Part shown: positions 16,319-25,548 of the stretch, in pieces
Position numbering within the stretch: the first letter of the stretch is position 1
Layout of the letters: every line of letters starts with the position of its first letter
DNA from: Bacteroidales bacterium
Lineage (GTDB): Bacteria > Bacteroidota > Bacteroidia > Bacteroidales > UBA12077
Assembly: GCA_021108325.1 (NCBI GenBank)
Contig: JAIORB010000119.1
Span: 32,679 to 96,678 of the forward strand
DNA: 64,000 nucleotides
Direction of reading: 5' to 3'
Position numbers and translations under genes: made by a program
Notes under the pieces: generated by a model
Seen by the model: only the letters and a program-made list of their open reading frames with translations
Told to the model about the DNA's origin: nothing
The model's database searches: none

Positions 16319-16675
16319 TTAATTTTTAGATTTCTTCATTGAAACTAACTTGTTTTCAGCCATGAATTTTGCAAAATCTTCGTATCCAAGTTCTTTAATC
16401 ATTTTTATTCCGGCTTTTCTGTCCGATTTGAAAACAAACTCAAACATACGAGCAACAAAATTGTCGAACATCTTACAATCTTTTACATCAGAGAATTCAT
16501 CGCACTGTGCACAAGATTTAATATCTTTTTCTATACAACACTTGCGAATTTTACACCATGTTGCTTTTTTGTTTTCGGCGCATCCGGGGCATTTACCTTT
16601 CAGGTATTTTCCACACGATCCGCAATATAAGCCGCAATAGCTTACCAACTCAGGATTTACCAGGATTTCTTTCAT
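16319..16675 (-). CDS. DUF3795 cysteine-rich protein
   Basis: 118-residue small protein of the DUF3795 type. The first 65 residues hold a dense Cys pattern: CGLYCGSCGKYLKGKCPGC, then WCKIRKCC, then CAQC and DCKMF, probably a zinc- or iron-sulfur-binding fold. The C-terminal half is a helical basic segment. Function is unknown. In this neighbourhood it lies with a GyrI-like protein and a WYL regulator, a grouping often seen in Bacteroidota. It has its own terminator downstream. Confidence 0.82.
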   Translation of the reverse strand: MKEILVNPELVSYCGLYCGSCGKYLKGKCPGCAENKKATWCKIRKCCIEKDIKSCAQCDEFSDVKDCKMFDNFVARMFEFVFKSDRKAGIKMIKELGYEDFAKFMAENKLVSMKKSKN

Positions 16676-16749
16676 AATCTTTCAATTTAGGGGTTCTTAC
16701 AAACAGAATTTCTATTTTATTTAATCCATTAATATGCTATAAATAAACA

Positions 16750-16828
16750 GGAATAATGGAATAGTGGATAAATGGAAATACCTCTTAACTTTAAACAATA
16801 TTCCAAAATTCCATTTTTCCATAATTCC
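16750..16828. repeat. MITE-like element of TTCCA motifs
   Basis: About 30-bp imperfect terminal inverted repeats built from GGAAT/TGGA words: left GGAATAATGGAATAGTGG and right end complementary to GGAATTATGGAAAAATGG, with about 20 bp between. It lies in the gap upstream of the DUF3795 gene. Such GGAATA-rich palindromic elements are common between Bacteroidota genes. Confidence 0.5.
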
Positions 16829-16890
16829 TCTTAATTAATTGTATTTATTATTGTTGCATTATTCATATTTCAATAGTTATTAAACAAAAG

Positions 16891-17334
16891 TTACTTTATT
16901 CCAATTTGTATTTCGGTTAGATTGTTTTCGGTATTTTCAAAATCGACCTGATGGTAAATTTCCCTGGATTCACCTGTCATTTGGTGTCCATTTTTAAAAA
17001 CATCACCAATGATTTTATCATAGGTTTCTTTGAACTTTCCCCAATCGCCTTTATGAATAATCGATGTACATTTGAAACTTTCGAGGATTTTTACATTCTC
17101 AGATTCATTTCCGGGATTGACAGGAAATCCAACGGTTAAATCAAAAACAGTATCAGGATTTCCATCAGCACCTTTATAAATCCATATTTGTGGTCCTGTT
17201 ATTGCTAATCCTTTAAGATCAATTTCTTCTAAAATCTTCTCTGGAAGAACTTTAACATGTTCACCAATTAACTTTAGTGAAGTTTTAATTTCGTGAGCAT
17301 AAATTGTTGTTTGCCGTACATTTTTTATCTCCAT
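16891..17334 (-). CDS. GyrI-like small-molecule-binding domain protein
   Basis: 147-residue protein consisting of a single GyrI/AraC-effector-binding domain, the fold found in BmrR and Rob C-terminal domains. Landmarks are the initial strand VRQTTIYAHEIKTSL, the central GPQIWIYKGADGNPDTVFDLTVGFPV, and the later KGDWGKFKETYDKI and EIQIGIK. It has no DNA-binding region. It starts 61 bp after the end of the WYL regulator gene on the same strand, and so is probably its operon partner. It may bind and sequester or sense a hydrophobic ligand. Confidence 0.8.
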   Translation of the reverse strand: MEIKNVRQTTIYAHEIKTSLKLIGEHVKVLPEKILEEIDLKGLAITGPQIWIYKGADGNPDTVFDLTVGFPVNPGNESENVKILESFKCTSIIHKGDWGKFKETYDKIIGDVFKNGHQMTGESREIYHQVDFENTENNLTEIQIGIK

Positions 17335-17394
17335 CTTTTTTTGCTTTTAATGATTTATTAAACAAAGATGAAAACAGGGAGTGACAACAGTATG

Positions 17395-18351
17395 TCAACT
17401 AGGTAAATATTTTTCCTGAAGATTTTTAACTATTTCAGCCACAATCGATTTTAGCGATTCCGGTTCAATAATTTCAACTTTATCCAGAAAAGTAATTATC
17501 CATTTTCCGATATAATCTTCCGAATTACTTAAAAAACTCATTTCAACTTTATCATTAATTTCTTTTTCATCAATAAATCCATAATAATATTTTGCCTGAT
17601 TAATGTCCGAAATAATTTCTTTATCAAATAACAGTTTTACTAAAAAGACATCGTTATTAGAAGTTATCGTATTAAAATAATCACGTATAGAAGGCTTGTC
17701 TTCTATCATAAATTTTTCATTCGTCAGACTTATACTTTTAATCCTGTCGATTCTAAAATCGCGATAATCAGTCCGTAATTTGCAGAATGCAATCAAATGC
17801 CAATTAAAACTGTAATGGCAAATCCCAACTGGTTCTACTATTCTATTTGTATCCTCGTTTTTGGAAAAAGAATTATAAACCAGTTCTAATGCTACTCGCT
17901 TGTCAATTCCTTTCAAAATAATATCCATTATTTTTTCAGGAATATCACTTTTTATAATTGCTGAAGAACTAAATACTTCAATATGTTTATCAATATTCTC
18001 AATAAATTCCTTTTCTGAAACATTTAATATCGATCTGATTTTATATAAAGCAGAATTTAGATTTTCCTGTAATGTTTTATCAGTTAACTTTTCGGTAAGT
18101 TTATTAGCAATTAATAAAGCACTCGCCTCTTCTTTTGAAAAACCTACTGGTTGTAAATGATAACTATCGACAATAAAATATCCAATTCCGGGTTCCGATC
18201 CAATTGGTACACCGGCTTCTTCCAATGCTCTAATATCTCTATAAACTGTTCGTTTGCAAATATCAAAACGTTCAGCCAGCTCCTTGGCTGTTACAATTTT
18301 CTTCGATTGCAAGTGAATTAAAATGGCTGTTAATCTATCAATTCTGTTCAT
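17395..18351 (-). CDS. YafY-type HTH/WYL transcriptional regulator
   Basis: 318-residue regulator with an N-terminal winged helix of the HTH_11 type (RLTAILIHLQSKKIVTAKEL, then RFDICKRTVYRDIRALEEAG), a central linker, and a WYL domain from about 150 (LVYNSFSKNEDTNRIVEPVGI and FNWHLIAFCKLRTDYRDFRI). I start it at the ATG at 18351 (MNRIDRLTAIL), the usual family start; an ATG 9 codons upstream adds an unrelated tail that overlaps a hairpin. It likely controls the following GyrI-like gene. WYL domains sense nucleic acids or small ligands. Confidence 0.88.
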   Translation of the reverse strand: MNRIDRLTAILIHLQSKKIVTAKELAERFDICKRTVYRDIRALEEAGVPIGSEPGIGYFIVDSYHLQPVGFSKEEASALLIANKLTEKLTDKTLQENLNSALYKIRSILNVSEKEFIENIDKHIEVFSSSAIIKSDIPEKIMDIILKGIDKRVALELVYNSFSKNEDTNRIVEPVGICHYSFNWHLIAFCKLRTDYRDFRIDRIKSISLTNEKFMIEDKPSIRDYFNTITSNNDVFLVKLLFDKEIISDINQAKYYYGFIDEKEINDKVEMSFLSNSEDYIGKWIITFLDKVEIIEPESLKSIVAEIVKNLQEKYLPS

Positions 18352-18368
18352 CTTAAAATTTATTATTT

Positions 18369-18390
18369 CAACGCACAAGAATGTGCGTTG
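18369..18390 (-). terminator. hairpin between DksA-like and WYL genes
   Basis: CAACGCACA and TGTGCGTTG form a perfect 9-bp stem with a 4-nt loop, 3 bp beyond the DksA-like gene stop. No T-run, so either a weak terminator or a dispersed palindrome. Confidence 0.5.
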
Positions 18391-18392
18391 TA

Positions 18393-18725
18393 CTACTTAG
18401 CACAGTTTACACAGTGCCTGCTTTGTGGCATTAAAAGGATTCGTCCAATTGGTATAGGCTTTTTACATTTTGCACATATTCCAAAATCATCTTCTCCAAC
18501 CTGAGTTAACATATATTTTAACTTACCAAGCTTTTCTTCTGCCTGTCGTAAAGCAGCTTCTGCAACACTCTTATTATTGATGGCATCCATTCTGGAGATT
18601 CTGCCAATAGCATTTTCAGGTGCAATTGGTTTTGTTATTTCTTTATACTCAACAATCGATTTCTCTGTTTTATCGATTTCAGTAATGATTTTTTCCTTAA
18701 TTTCTTTAGCTATTTTATCGTCCAT
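18393..18725 (-). CDS. DksA/TraR-type C4 zinc-finger protein
   Basis: 110-residue protein with a predicted N-terminal coiled coil and a C-terminal DksA/TraR zinc finger (CAKCKKPIPIGRILLMPQSR then HCVNC). Such proteins bind the secondary channel of RNA polymerase; this one is shorter than classical DksA (about 150 residues) and its coiled-coil tip lacks the usual paired Asp motif. The segment PENAIGRISRMDAINNKS is typical of the short Bacteroidota members. It may modulate transcription under stress; the cofactor role is inferred. Confidence 0.8.
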   Translation of the reverse strand: MDDKIAKEIKEKIITEIDKTEKSIVEYKEITKPIAPENAIGRISRMDAINNKSVAEAALRQAEEKLGKLKYMLTQVGEDDFGICAKCKKPIPIGRILLMPQSRHCVNCAK

Positions 18726-18770
18726 CTCAAATAATTTTAAACAAATTGATATTTCGAATGTACTATTTTT

Positions 18771-18790
18771 TTAAGACTTTCAAGTCTTAA
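18771..18790. repeat. palindrome upstream of DksA-like gene
   Basis: TTAAGACTTTCAAGTCTTAA, 9-bp arms around TC, 45 bp upstream of the DksA-like start. The AAGACTTTCAAGTCTT core is a frequent intergenic palindrome in this phylum. It could alternatively be an operator. Confidence 0.5.
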
Positions 18791-18910
18791 CATTAATTAG
18801 CGTAAAAAATATGAAAAAAGTATTTAATTTTGGATATTTGAATAGTATGCGTTTACAAAATGATTTTCTGAATGATGTTTTCAATCTTCTAATTTAGAAA
18901 AACTGATAAC

Positions 18911-19216
18911 ATGATTAACTTATTTGTAATAAGTACAATAGTTTTGATATTAAATATCCCTTTTGGATATTGGAGAGCAAATGTTAAAAAATTTTCTTTG
19001 CAATGGATTTTATCTGTTCATATTCCAGTTCCATTTATTATTGCATTAAGAATCTTCTTCGATATTGGATTTGGCTGGTATACATACCTGTTTTTAGTTT
19101 CAGCCTTTATTATTGGCCAAAAACTTGGTGCAATTATTTATAAATACCTTGAAAAAAATAAAAATGTAAGCTCATGTCTTATTATGGATTTACGAAAACT
19201 AATTTGTGAGCATTAA
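18911..19216 (+). CDS. small conserved membrane protein (101 aa)
   Basis: 101-residue protein with three predicted membrane helices (about 1-20, 30-50 and 56-78). I recognise the FGYWRANVKKFSLQW and HIPVPFIIALR words as a conserved small membrane family but cannot give a function. It is monocistronic and the first gene of the rightward series. Starts at ATG 18911. Confidence 0.7.
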   Translation: MINLFVISTIVLILNIPFGYWRANVKKFSLQWILSVHIPVPFIIALRIFFDIGFGWYTYLFLVSAFIIGQKLGAIIYKYLEKNKNVSSCLIMDLRKLICEH

Positions 19217-19411
19217 TTCCATTGCACTATTTTCAATATATAAGAACCAAGCATATATTATTTAAATCTATGTTTCAAGGATTTTTTCTTTATCTTCGTT
19301 ATGTTTTTCAAATATTATTCACAAAAGCAAACCGAAAAGTTTTTTTTCATTTTTCAAATTAATCGATTCGTAATTTATTTAGTCTATATAATCAAATCAA
19401 AACAATTAATT

Positions 19412-22400
19412 ATGCGCAAAATTAGAATTAAACTTTCAGTAATAGCCTTACTAATTGTATTTATAGCACTTTCAGCCAAGGCCCAAAACGATGCCCGCTT
19501 ATTGCGATTCCCCGATATCAATAATAACCTGATAGCCTTTGTATATGCAGGCGATATCTGGACAGTAAATGCAAGCGGAGGAGACGCTATAAGGTTAACA
19601 TCACATAAAGGATTAGAATTATTTCCAAGAATTTCTCCTGATGGAAATTGGATTGCATTTTCTGCTGAATATTCAGGTAGCAGACAAGTATATGTAATGC
19701 CGGCAACAGGAGGAACTCCTCAACAATTAACTTTTTATAACGATGTTGGAGAAATGCCTCCTCGAGGTGGTTTCGATAATGTTATTTTAGACTGGACGCC
19801 AGATAGCAAAAATATTCTGATTAGAGGAAACAGAACTCCTTTTGGAGAACGAAACGGGAAATACTTTTTAGTTAGTATTGATGGTGGTTTGGAAAAGCCA
19901 TTGCAAATAACAGATGGCGGTTTTGGTGTACTTTCACCCGATGCTTCAAAAATATGTTATACTCCAATTAGCCGCGAATTCAGAACATGGAAACGTTATA
20001 AAGGTGGCCGTGCTTCTGACATTTATATTTATGATTTACAAAATGATATTTCTGAAAGAATTACGGATTTTGTGGGAACTGATCAAATCCCGGTTTGGTA
20101 TAAAAACAAAATATATTTTGCTTCCGACAGAGATTTAACTTTAAACATTTATAGTTACGATCTGGGCACCAAAGAAACAAAACAGATTACTACTCATTCT
20201 GAATTTGATGTAATGTGGCCTTCAGGCGAAAACGGAATGATTACTTATGAAAATGGCGGACACATTTATAAACTAGATGTCGAAACCGGAAAAACTGATA
20301 AGGTAACCGTTAATATAAGTTTCGACAATCCTAACATTCTTCCTTATTTCAAAAATGTAAGTGATTTCATAGAAGGCGCTGCAATAGCACCAAGTGGAAA
20401 ACGTGCTTTATTTGATGCCCGTGGAGATATTTTCTCTGTTCCAGCCGAAAACGGTTTTACAATAAACCTTACTAAAACTCAAGGTATTCGTGAAATGTCT
20501 CCGGCATGGTCGCCAAACGGGAAATATATTTCTTACATTTCTGATGCAACAGGCGAATACGAAATTTATCTTTTAGAAAATAAAGAAGGGGCTAAAGCCA
20601 AACAGTTAACTTTTAACTCAAGAGCATGGAAATATGATCCTATATGGTCGCCAGACAGTAAATATTTATTATTTTCCGATCGTACTTTAAAACTGCAATA
20701 TATCGATATTGTTACGGGTACAATAAAGCTTGTTGCAAGTGCTTATTCTGATGAAATAAGAAATTACAGTTTTTCTCCTGACTCAAAATGGATAACCTAT
20801 ACTAATGATAGCGAAAATAGTAATAGCGCAATTTGGGTTTACAGTCTTGCAACAGGTCAGAATCATAAATTAACCGATGATACTTTTGCTGATAACAGTC
20901 CTGTTTTCTCGAAATGCGGTGATTATATTTTCTTCTTATCGAATCGTGATTTTAATCTTAATTTTTCGAGCTTTGAGTTTACATACCTGTACGACAAGGC
21001 AACCAGAATTTATGCTTTGGCATTAAGAAAAGATAGTCCAAAGCTGTTCAAATTCAAAAATGATGTTGTAACTGTAAAAGCTGAAGATTCATCAAAAGAC
21101 AAAAAAGGTAAAAAAAACAATGATGAACCTGAGAAAGAAGAACCTAATATTAAAATTGATTTCGACGGTATTACTGATAGAATAATGGATTTACCAATTG
21201 CTGACGGAAATTATAGATTTCTTAAAGCAGTTGAAGGAGGAATCCTTTATGGTGCTAAAGAAGGATTACATAAATATGATATTTCAGAAGAAAAAGACGA
21301 GTTAATTATATCTGATGTCAGGTGGGCAATACTATCTGCTGATGGTAAAAAAATGCTTTATACAACAAAAGGTGATTATGGTATTGTAAAAATTTCTCCA
21401 AAACAAAAAGCCGGTGATGGCAAATTAGATTTAAGTAATGTAGAAATGAAAATTGATCCTAAAAAAGAATGGGAACAGATTTATACCGATGGATGGAGAA
21501 TATTCAGAGATTATTTTTATGTTTCGAATCTTCATAATATCGATTGGGCCGGTTTAAAAGCCAAATATGCTCAATTATTACCTTATGTAAGCCACAGAGC
21601 CGATTTAGATTATATATTCGGAGAAATTATTGCAGAATCGAATACCGGCCATGCTTATGATAATTATGGCGATTTTGAAAGAGTAAAACGCATTGATGGT
21701 GGTTTATTAGGGGCAGAATTTAAAACAGATGAAAATGCAAATCGCTATATCATTTCGAAAATTTACAAAGGCGAAAACTGGAATGATGCTCGTAAATCTC
21801 CTTTAACTGAACAAGGTATAAATATTAAAGAAGGAGATTTTTTAATTAACCTGAATGGGAATAATGTAACATTAGCTGATAATCCATATAAATTCCTTGA
21901 AAATACAGCAGGTAAACACATCAAAATAACTGTTAATTCTACTCCATCAGAAACGGGAGCTAAAACTTATATCGTAAAAACTATAAGTAGCGAATTGAAA
22001 TTATTCTATTTAGATTGGGTAGAAACACGCCGTGCAATGGTTGATAAACTTTCTGGTGGAAGAATTGGTTATATTCATGTTCCAAATACAGCCTTTGAAG
22101 GTAATTATGAACTTTATCGTGGTATGTATACATATCACAATAAAGAAGCTCTAATTATTGACGATCGTTATAATGGAGGTGGTTTTATACCTGCATATAT
22201 GATTGACTTACTTAATCGCCAAACTCTAAGTTACTGGCACCGAAACAAATTACAGCCTATGAAATCACCGGCAGTTGCTCATGACGGTCCGAAAGCTATG
22301 TTAATTAATGGCTATTCATCATCTGGTGGAGATGCTTTTCCATATTATTTCAGAAAGAAAGGACTTGGAATTATAATCGGTACAAGAACCTGGGGTGGAT

Positions 22401-22684
22401 TAGTTGGCTATACTGGTAATGCGGGCTTTGTAGATGGAGGTAATATTGTAGTTCCTCGATTTGGAATTTTCGATGAAAATGAAGAATGGATAATTGAAGG
22501 TATTGGCGTTTATCCGGATATTGAAGTTATCGATGAACCACATTTAACTGCTAAAGGAATTGATCCTGGCATTGAAGAAGCGGTTAAAGTTTTATTGAAA
22601 GAACTGGGAGAAATTCCTGTAAAGAAACCAAAATCTCCAGACGCTCCTGACCGCTCAGGATGGATTGAAAAAGAAATAAAATAA
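19412..22684 (+). CDS. tricorn-type S41 family protease
   Basis: 1090-residue exported peptidase related to tricorn. The start is placed at ATG 19412 because it gives a clean signal peptide (MRKIRIKLSVIALLIV, ending AKAQ). The first half is two beta-propellers of WD40/TolB-like PD40 repeats (for example ISPDGNWIAFSAEYSG, WSPDSKYLLFSD). Then come a helical domain with His728 in VSHRADLDY and ESNTGHAYDNYGDF, a PDZ domain (about 780-860) and the catalytic S41 core with GGGFIPAYMIDLL and NGYSSSGGDAFPYYF, nucleophile Ser near 971. Likely degrades oligopeptides in the periplasm. A terminator follows. Confidence 0.92.
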   Translation: MRKIRIKLSVIALLIVFIALSAKAQNDARLLRFPDINNNLIAFVYAGDIWTVNASGGDAIRLTSHKGLELFPRISPDGNWIAFSAEYSGSRQVYVMPATGGTPQQLTFYNDVGEMPPRGGFDNVILDWTPDSKNILIRGNRTPFGERNGKYFLVSIDGGLEKPLQITDGGFGVLSPDASKICYTPISREFRTWKRYKGGRASDIYIYDLQNDISERITDFVGTDQIPVWYKNKIYFASDRDLTLNIYSYDLGTKETKQITTHSEFDVMWPSGENGMITYENGGHIYKLDVETGKTDKVTVNISFDNPNILPYFKNVSDFIEGAAIAPSGKRALFDARGDIFSVPAENGFTINLTKTQGIREMSPAWSPNGKYISYISDATGEYEIYLLENKEGAKAKQLTFNSRAWKYDPIWSPDSKYLLFSDRTLKLQYIDIVTGTIKLVASAYSDEIRNYSFSPDSKWITYTNDSENSNSAIWVYSLATGQNHKLTDDTFADNSPVFSKCGDYIFFLSNRDFNLNFSSFEFTYLYDKATRIYALALRKDSPKLFKFKNDVVTVKAEDSSKDKKGKKNNDEPEKEEPNIKIDFDGITDRIMDLPIADGNYRFLKAVEGGILYGAKEGLHKYDISEEKDELIISDVRWAILSADGKKMLYTTKGDYGIVKISPKQKAGDGKLDLSNVEMKIDPKKEWEQIYTDGWRIFRDYFYVSNLHNIDWAGLKAKYAQLLPYVSHRADLDYIFGEIIAESNTGHAYDNYGDFERVKRIDGGLLGAEFKTDENANRYIISKIYKGENWNDARKSPLTEQGINIKEGDFLINLNGNNVTLADNPYKFLENTAGKHIKITVNSTPSETGAKTYIVKTISSELKLFYLDWVETRRAMVDKLSGGRIGYIHVPNTAFEGNYELYRGMYTYHNKEALIIDDRYNGGGFIPAYMIDLLNRQTLSYWHRNKLQPMKSPAVAHDGPKAMLINGYSSSGGDAFPYYFRKKGLGIIIGTRTWGGLVGYTGNAGFVDGGNIVVPRFGIFDENEEWIIEGIGVYPDIEVIDEPHLTAKGIDPGIEEAVKVLLKELGEIPVKKPKSPDAPDRSGWIEKEIK

Positions 22685-22694
22685 ATAACATACT

Positions 22695-22720
22695 AAAGCC
22701 GGATTTACTCCGGCTTTTTT
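22695..22720 (+). terminator. terminator of the tricorn-type protease gene
   Basis: AAAGCCGG and CCGGCTTT arms with a 7-nt loop and a run of six T, 11 bp after the stop codon. Confidence 0.88.
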
Positions 22721-22737
22721 AGTACCATTTTACTATT

Positions 22738-22797
22738 ATACCGTTATAGACTTTAAAGTACCATATTATATACAACACTTTGAAGAAGAATTGGTAT
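22738..22797. repeat. short MITE-like element, copy A
   Basis: 60-bp element bounded by ATACC and GGTAT with inner AAAGT/ACTTT. Its right end TTTGAAGAAGAATTGGTAT is repeated exactly in the 134-bp element at 33003-33136. Confidence 0.5.
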
Positions 22798-22850
22798 TAT
22801 TGGTTAAAGTATCTTAAATTAAATTTTATTTGAAATTTGGAATTTGACAT

Positions 22851-24311
22851 TTAACGTCTTGGGTTATGATCCAAATAATTATTTAATGGATTTGTAACAC
22901 TTGTATTTAATGATTTAATCCAGTCAATTAATGGTTGCCTGTAGTGAATTGATGTATTCATAGGCTCCTCATCATAAACAGAAAAATTATTGTCAGAAAG
23001 CGAATATAAATAATCAGTTGTTAAAACTGTATACGTTGAATCGGTATGGATTGAGGTTCCATCCATTAGTTTAAAACCATCAACAGTTGTCATACCTCCA
23101 ACTAAAAAATCATCAACAACATCTATAAGTTCAGCTCCTGTTATATTAAGTTCCAAAATTATATTTTCAAATGGTAAAAGTCCAACCATAGATTCCAGAG
23201 TAATGTCTCCCTGGAAAATATCCTGACGTATTCCACCGGAATTTGTTAAAGACACATCAGCATTTGGAAAAGTATAAAACCATGAATCACAAACCATATT
23301 GCTCATCTCGGTAGATGATCTAAAAATAGTTTCATCTGCATATCCAATAATCTCTGATAATTCATCCTCTGTTTGATCAATCCAGTAGTCAACTATATCC
23401 TGAATATCAGAATCAATATTATGCACATTATTCCAAACAATCTTATAATCAAAATTAATCGTCTCCCCAGTCGTTTTATTATAATCAAATTCAACTTTTG
23501 CATAAGCTCTCATATTACTTCTAGCCTGAATTAATACTACACCATTTAATTCTTTTGCTACTACCTGATGACAATGTCCTCCACCTATTATACAAATTCC
23601 ATTTGCCTTAGCAACTGATGCCAACTCTTCCATTTCATATTCACAAATATGTCCTGCCAAAATTAACACCTCTGCTCCTTCGTTTTTTGCTTTTACCGAA
23701 TATTCTGCGATTGCCTCTGAATACGACGTAAATTCAAAATCGGCTACATTTACCGGGGCAGTTGTATAAGGTGTGCTTAAAGATGATAAGCCAATTATAC
23801 CAACCTTAACTCCTTCAATTTCTTTAATAATATATGGTTTAGCAAAATCCGGAATTTCGCCTGTGGTTCTGTTTTTTATATTAGCCGATATCAAAGGAAA
23901 ATTCATCTGTTCTAATCGGGTATTAAGGCCTTCAATCTTAAAATCAAATTCATGATTACCAATAGCAGATACATCATACTCCATTGCATTCATAACCTCT
24001 ACCATTGATTCCCCTTGAAACCATGTTGAAATAGCAGGACCTGTCCACATATCTCCACCACTTAGAATTAGATATTTATCCGAGCCATCATAACCTTCAA
24101 TAGATTTCCACATGTTCATTAAACCTGCAGCTCCATCATAATCGTTTGTTGGTTCCATCCATCCATGCTCATCATTGGTATAAAAAACAATAATATTGAC
24201 AAGACTATCTTCAGATGTATTTTCACCATTACCTGTTGAGTTATTATTATTCTCACAAGAAATAAAAATAGAAGCCCCAACTATGAATAAGAAATAAATC
24301 AGGTTTTTCAT
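22851..24311 (-). CDS. 5'-nucleotidase family lipoprotein (UshA-like metallophosphatase)
   Basis: 486-residue secreted phosphoesterase. The start at ATG 24311 gives a lipoprotein signal (MKNLIYFLFIVGASIFISC, Cys19), so it is membrane-anchored. The calcineurin-like metallophosphatase domain shows FYTNDEHGWMEP, LSGGDMWTGP, IGNHEFDF and GGGHCHQV. The C-terminal 5'-nucleotidase domain contains TNSGGIRQDIFQGDI and the substrate-stacking region VVDDFLVGG. It should hydrolyse nucleotides or UDP-sugars outside the cytoplasm to recover nucleosides and phosphate. Substrate range cannot be narrowed. Confidence 0.9.
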   Translation of the reverse strand: MKNLIYFLFIVGASIFISCENNNNSTGNGENTSEDSLVNIIVFYTNDEHGWMEPTNDYDGAAGLMNMWKSIEGYDGSDKYLILSGGDMWTGPAISTWFQGESMVEVMNAMEYDVSAIGNHEFDFKIEGLNTRLEQMNFPLISANIKNRTTGEIPDFAKPYIIKEIEGVKVGIIGLSSLSTPYTTAPVNVADFEFTSYSEAIAEYSVKAKNEGAEVLILAGHICEYEMEELASVAKANGICIIGGGHCHQVVAKELNGVVLIQARSNMRAYAKVEFDYNKTTGETINFDYKIVWNNVHNIDSDIQDIVDYWIDQTEDELSEIIGYADETIFRSSTEMSNMVCDSWFYTFPNADVSLTNSGGIRQDIFQGDITLESMVGLLPFENIILELNITGAELIDVVDDFLVGGMTTVDGFKLMDGTSIHTDSTYTVLTTDYLYSLSDNNFSVYDEEPMNTSIHYRQPLIDWIKSLNTSVTNPLNNYLDHNPRR

Positions 24312-24420
24312 TTTATAAAAATTTATCTGTATCAAATATACAACTAAATATTAATCATTGTTGACTTTAAATAAATTTCAGAATACATGTGACTTATTTT
24401 CTGGCATTTACAAATCATAT

Positions 24421-24480
24421 AACTTAATGATAAATATTTTAACTTAACTTTTAGTTGCTTAACTTAATTTTAAGTTATAT
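24421..24480 (+). promoter_or_regulatory. three 20-bp operator-like units before exbD-blaI-blaR1
   Basis: Three consecutive 20-bp units each start AACTTAA (24421, 24441, 24461). The third holds a perfect 16-bp palindrome AACTTAATTTTAAGTT (24461-24476) and the second a near copy AACTTAACTTTTAGTT. The palindrome lies between the -33 and -7 promoter boxes, an ideal repressor position. As a BlaI-type repressor gene is in the operon, autoregulation is a natural inference. Confidence 0.6.
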
Positions 24481-24485
24481 ATTTG
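24455..24485 (+). promoter_or_regulatory. promoter of the exbD-blaI-blaR1 operon
   Basis: TTG (24455-24457), 20 bp, TATATTTG (24478-24485), a full match to the Bacteroidota TTG-N17-23-TAnnTTTG promoter. Transcription should start near 24492, about 36 nt before the exbD ATG. Confidence 0.65.
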
Positions 24486-24527
24486 TATCATAATTTTATT
24501 AAACATTTCGTTATATTATTAAAAACT

Positions 24528-25091
24528 ATGGCAAAAAGAGAATTAGCAGCAATTAATGCAGGATCAATGGCAGACATTGCGTTTTTATTATTAATTTTTT
24601 TCCTGGTAGCAACTACAATGGATATTGATACAGGAATGATTACAGTAATGTCTCCACCCTCCGATCAACCACCACCGGAAATAAAAGAACGTAACGTTTG
24701 GGTAGTACTGGTTAATGCTAACGATCAGCTAATGGTCGAAGGAGAACAAATGCCTTTATCATTACTAAGACAAAAAACAAAAGAGTTTCTTTTAAATCCG
24801 CAAAACTTGGAAAATCTACCGGAAAAGAGAATTGAAAATATTGATCCTTTAGGAGAAATCGAAGTGTCAAAAGGTATTATTTCAATAAAAAATGACAGAG
24901 CAACATCTTATGGTATGTTTATAAAAGTAAAGAATGAACTGGTTGCAGCTGGTAACGAGGTTAAAGATGAATTCAGCATGAAACAATTTGGTAAAAAATA
25001 TGAAAATCTTCCGAAACATTTGCAGTTGGCAGTAAAAGGCGCTGTTCCTGCAGTGATTTCCGAATCTGAACCGATGCATGTAAAAAATTAG
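24528..25091 (+). CDS. orphan ExbD/TolR-family protein
   Basis: 187-residue inner-membrane protein. Start taken at ATG 24528 (MAKRELAAINAGSMADIAF) instead of a TTG 15 codons upstream that lies on the promoter box. One membrane helix at about 14-31 contains the proton-pathway Asp16 in the ADIAFLLLIFFLVATT motif; the periplasmic part (about 32-187) is typical of the Bacteroidota ExbD forms of about 200 residues. Normally ExbD is encoded with ExbB and TonB, but neither is present. It is instead the first gene before blaI and blaR1, 70 bp upstream. Confidence 0.88.
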   Translation: MAKRELAAINAGSMADIAFLLLIFFLVATTMDIDTGMITVMSPPSDQPPPEIKERNVWVVLVNANDQLMVEGEQMPLSLLRQKTKEFLLNPQNLENLPEKRIENIDPLGEIEVSKGIISIKNDRATSYGMFIKVKNELVAAGNEVKDEFSMKQFGKKYENLPKHLQLAVKGAVPAVISESEPMHVKN

Positions 25092-25161
25092 TTTTGAGTC
25101 AAGAGTTTTGAGTTAAGAATTTCAAAAATAGATAGGTGCTTAGCGCCTTTGCAAACTAACA

Positions 25162-25548
25162 ATGAAAAATATGGCAGCATTAACAAAAGCAGAAGAAAAA
25201 ATCATGAAAATTCTCTGGAAAATAGAGAAAGGTTTTATAAACGATATTCTTGAACAGTTTCCTGATCCAAAACCTCCGTATAATTCTGTTTCTACTATAG
25301 TCAGGGTGTTAGTCAAAAAGGAAATTGTTTCCTTCAATAAATATGGTAATACATATCAGTATTATCCACTTATTACAAAAGAAGAATACAGGAAAAGTCA
25401 AATGGGCAGGCTTATAAAAGATTACTATAATAACTCACTAAAACAAGTTGTTAATTTCTTTTCGGAAAATAAAAACCTGGATATTGATGAAGTTGAAGAA
25501 GTTATGAAAATGCTTAACGAAATAAAAAATAAGAAAAAGAATGGTTAA
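25162..25548 (+). CDS. BlaI/MecI-family transcriptional repressor
   Basis: 128-residue winged-helix repressor. Residues about 4-75 form the DNA-binding domain (LTKAEEKIMKILWKIEKGFI, then PPYNSVSTIVRVLVKKEIV), followed by the dimerisation helices where a BlaR1-type protease normally cleaves. A start at codon 4 (MAALTKAEE) is equally possible. Its last 8 nt overlap the start of blaR1, so the two are translationally coupled. The operator-like palindromes 700 bp upstream are candidates for its binding sites. Confidence 0.9.
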   Translation: MKNMAALTKAEEKIMKILWKIEKGFINDILEQFPDPKPPYNSVSTIVRVLVKKEIVSFNKYGNTYQYYPLITKEEYRKSQMGRLIKDYYNNSLKQVVNFFSENKNLDIDEVEEVMKMLNEIKNKKKNG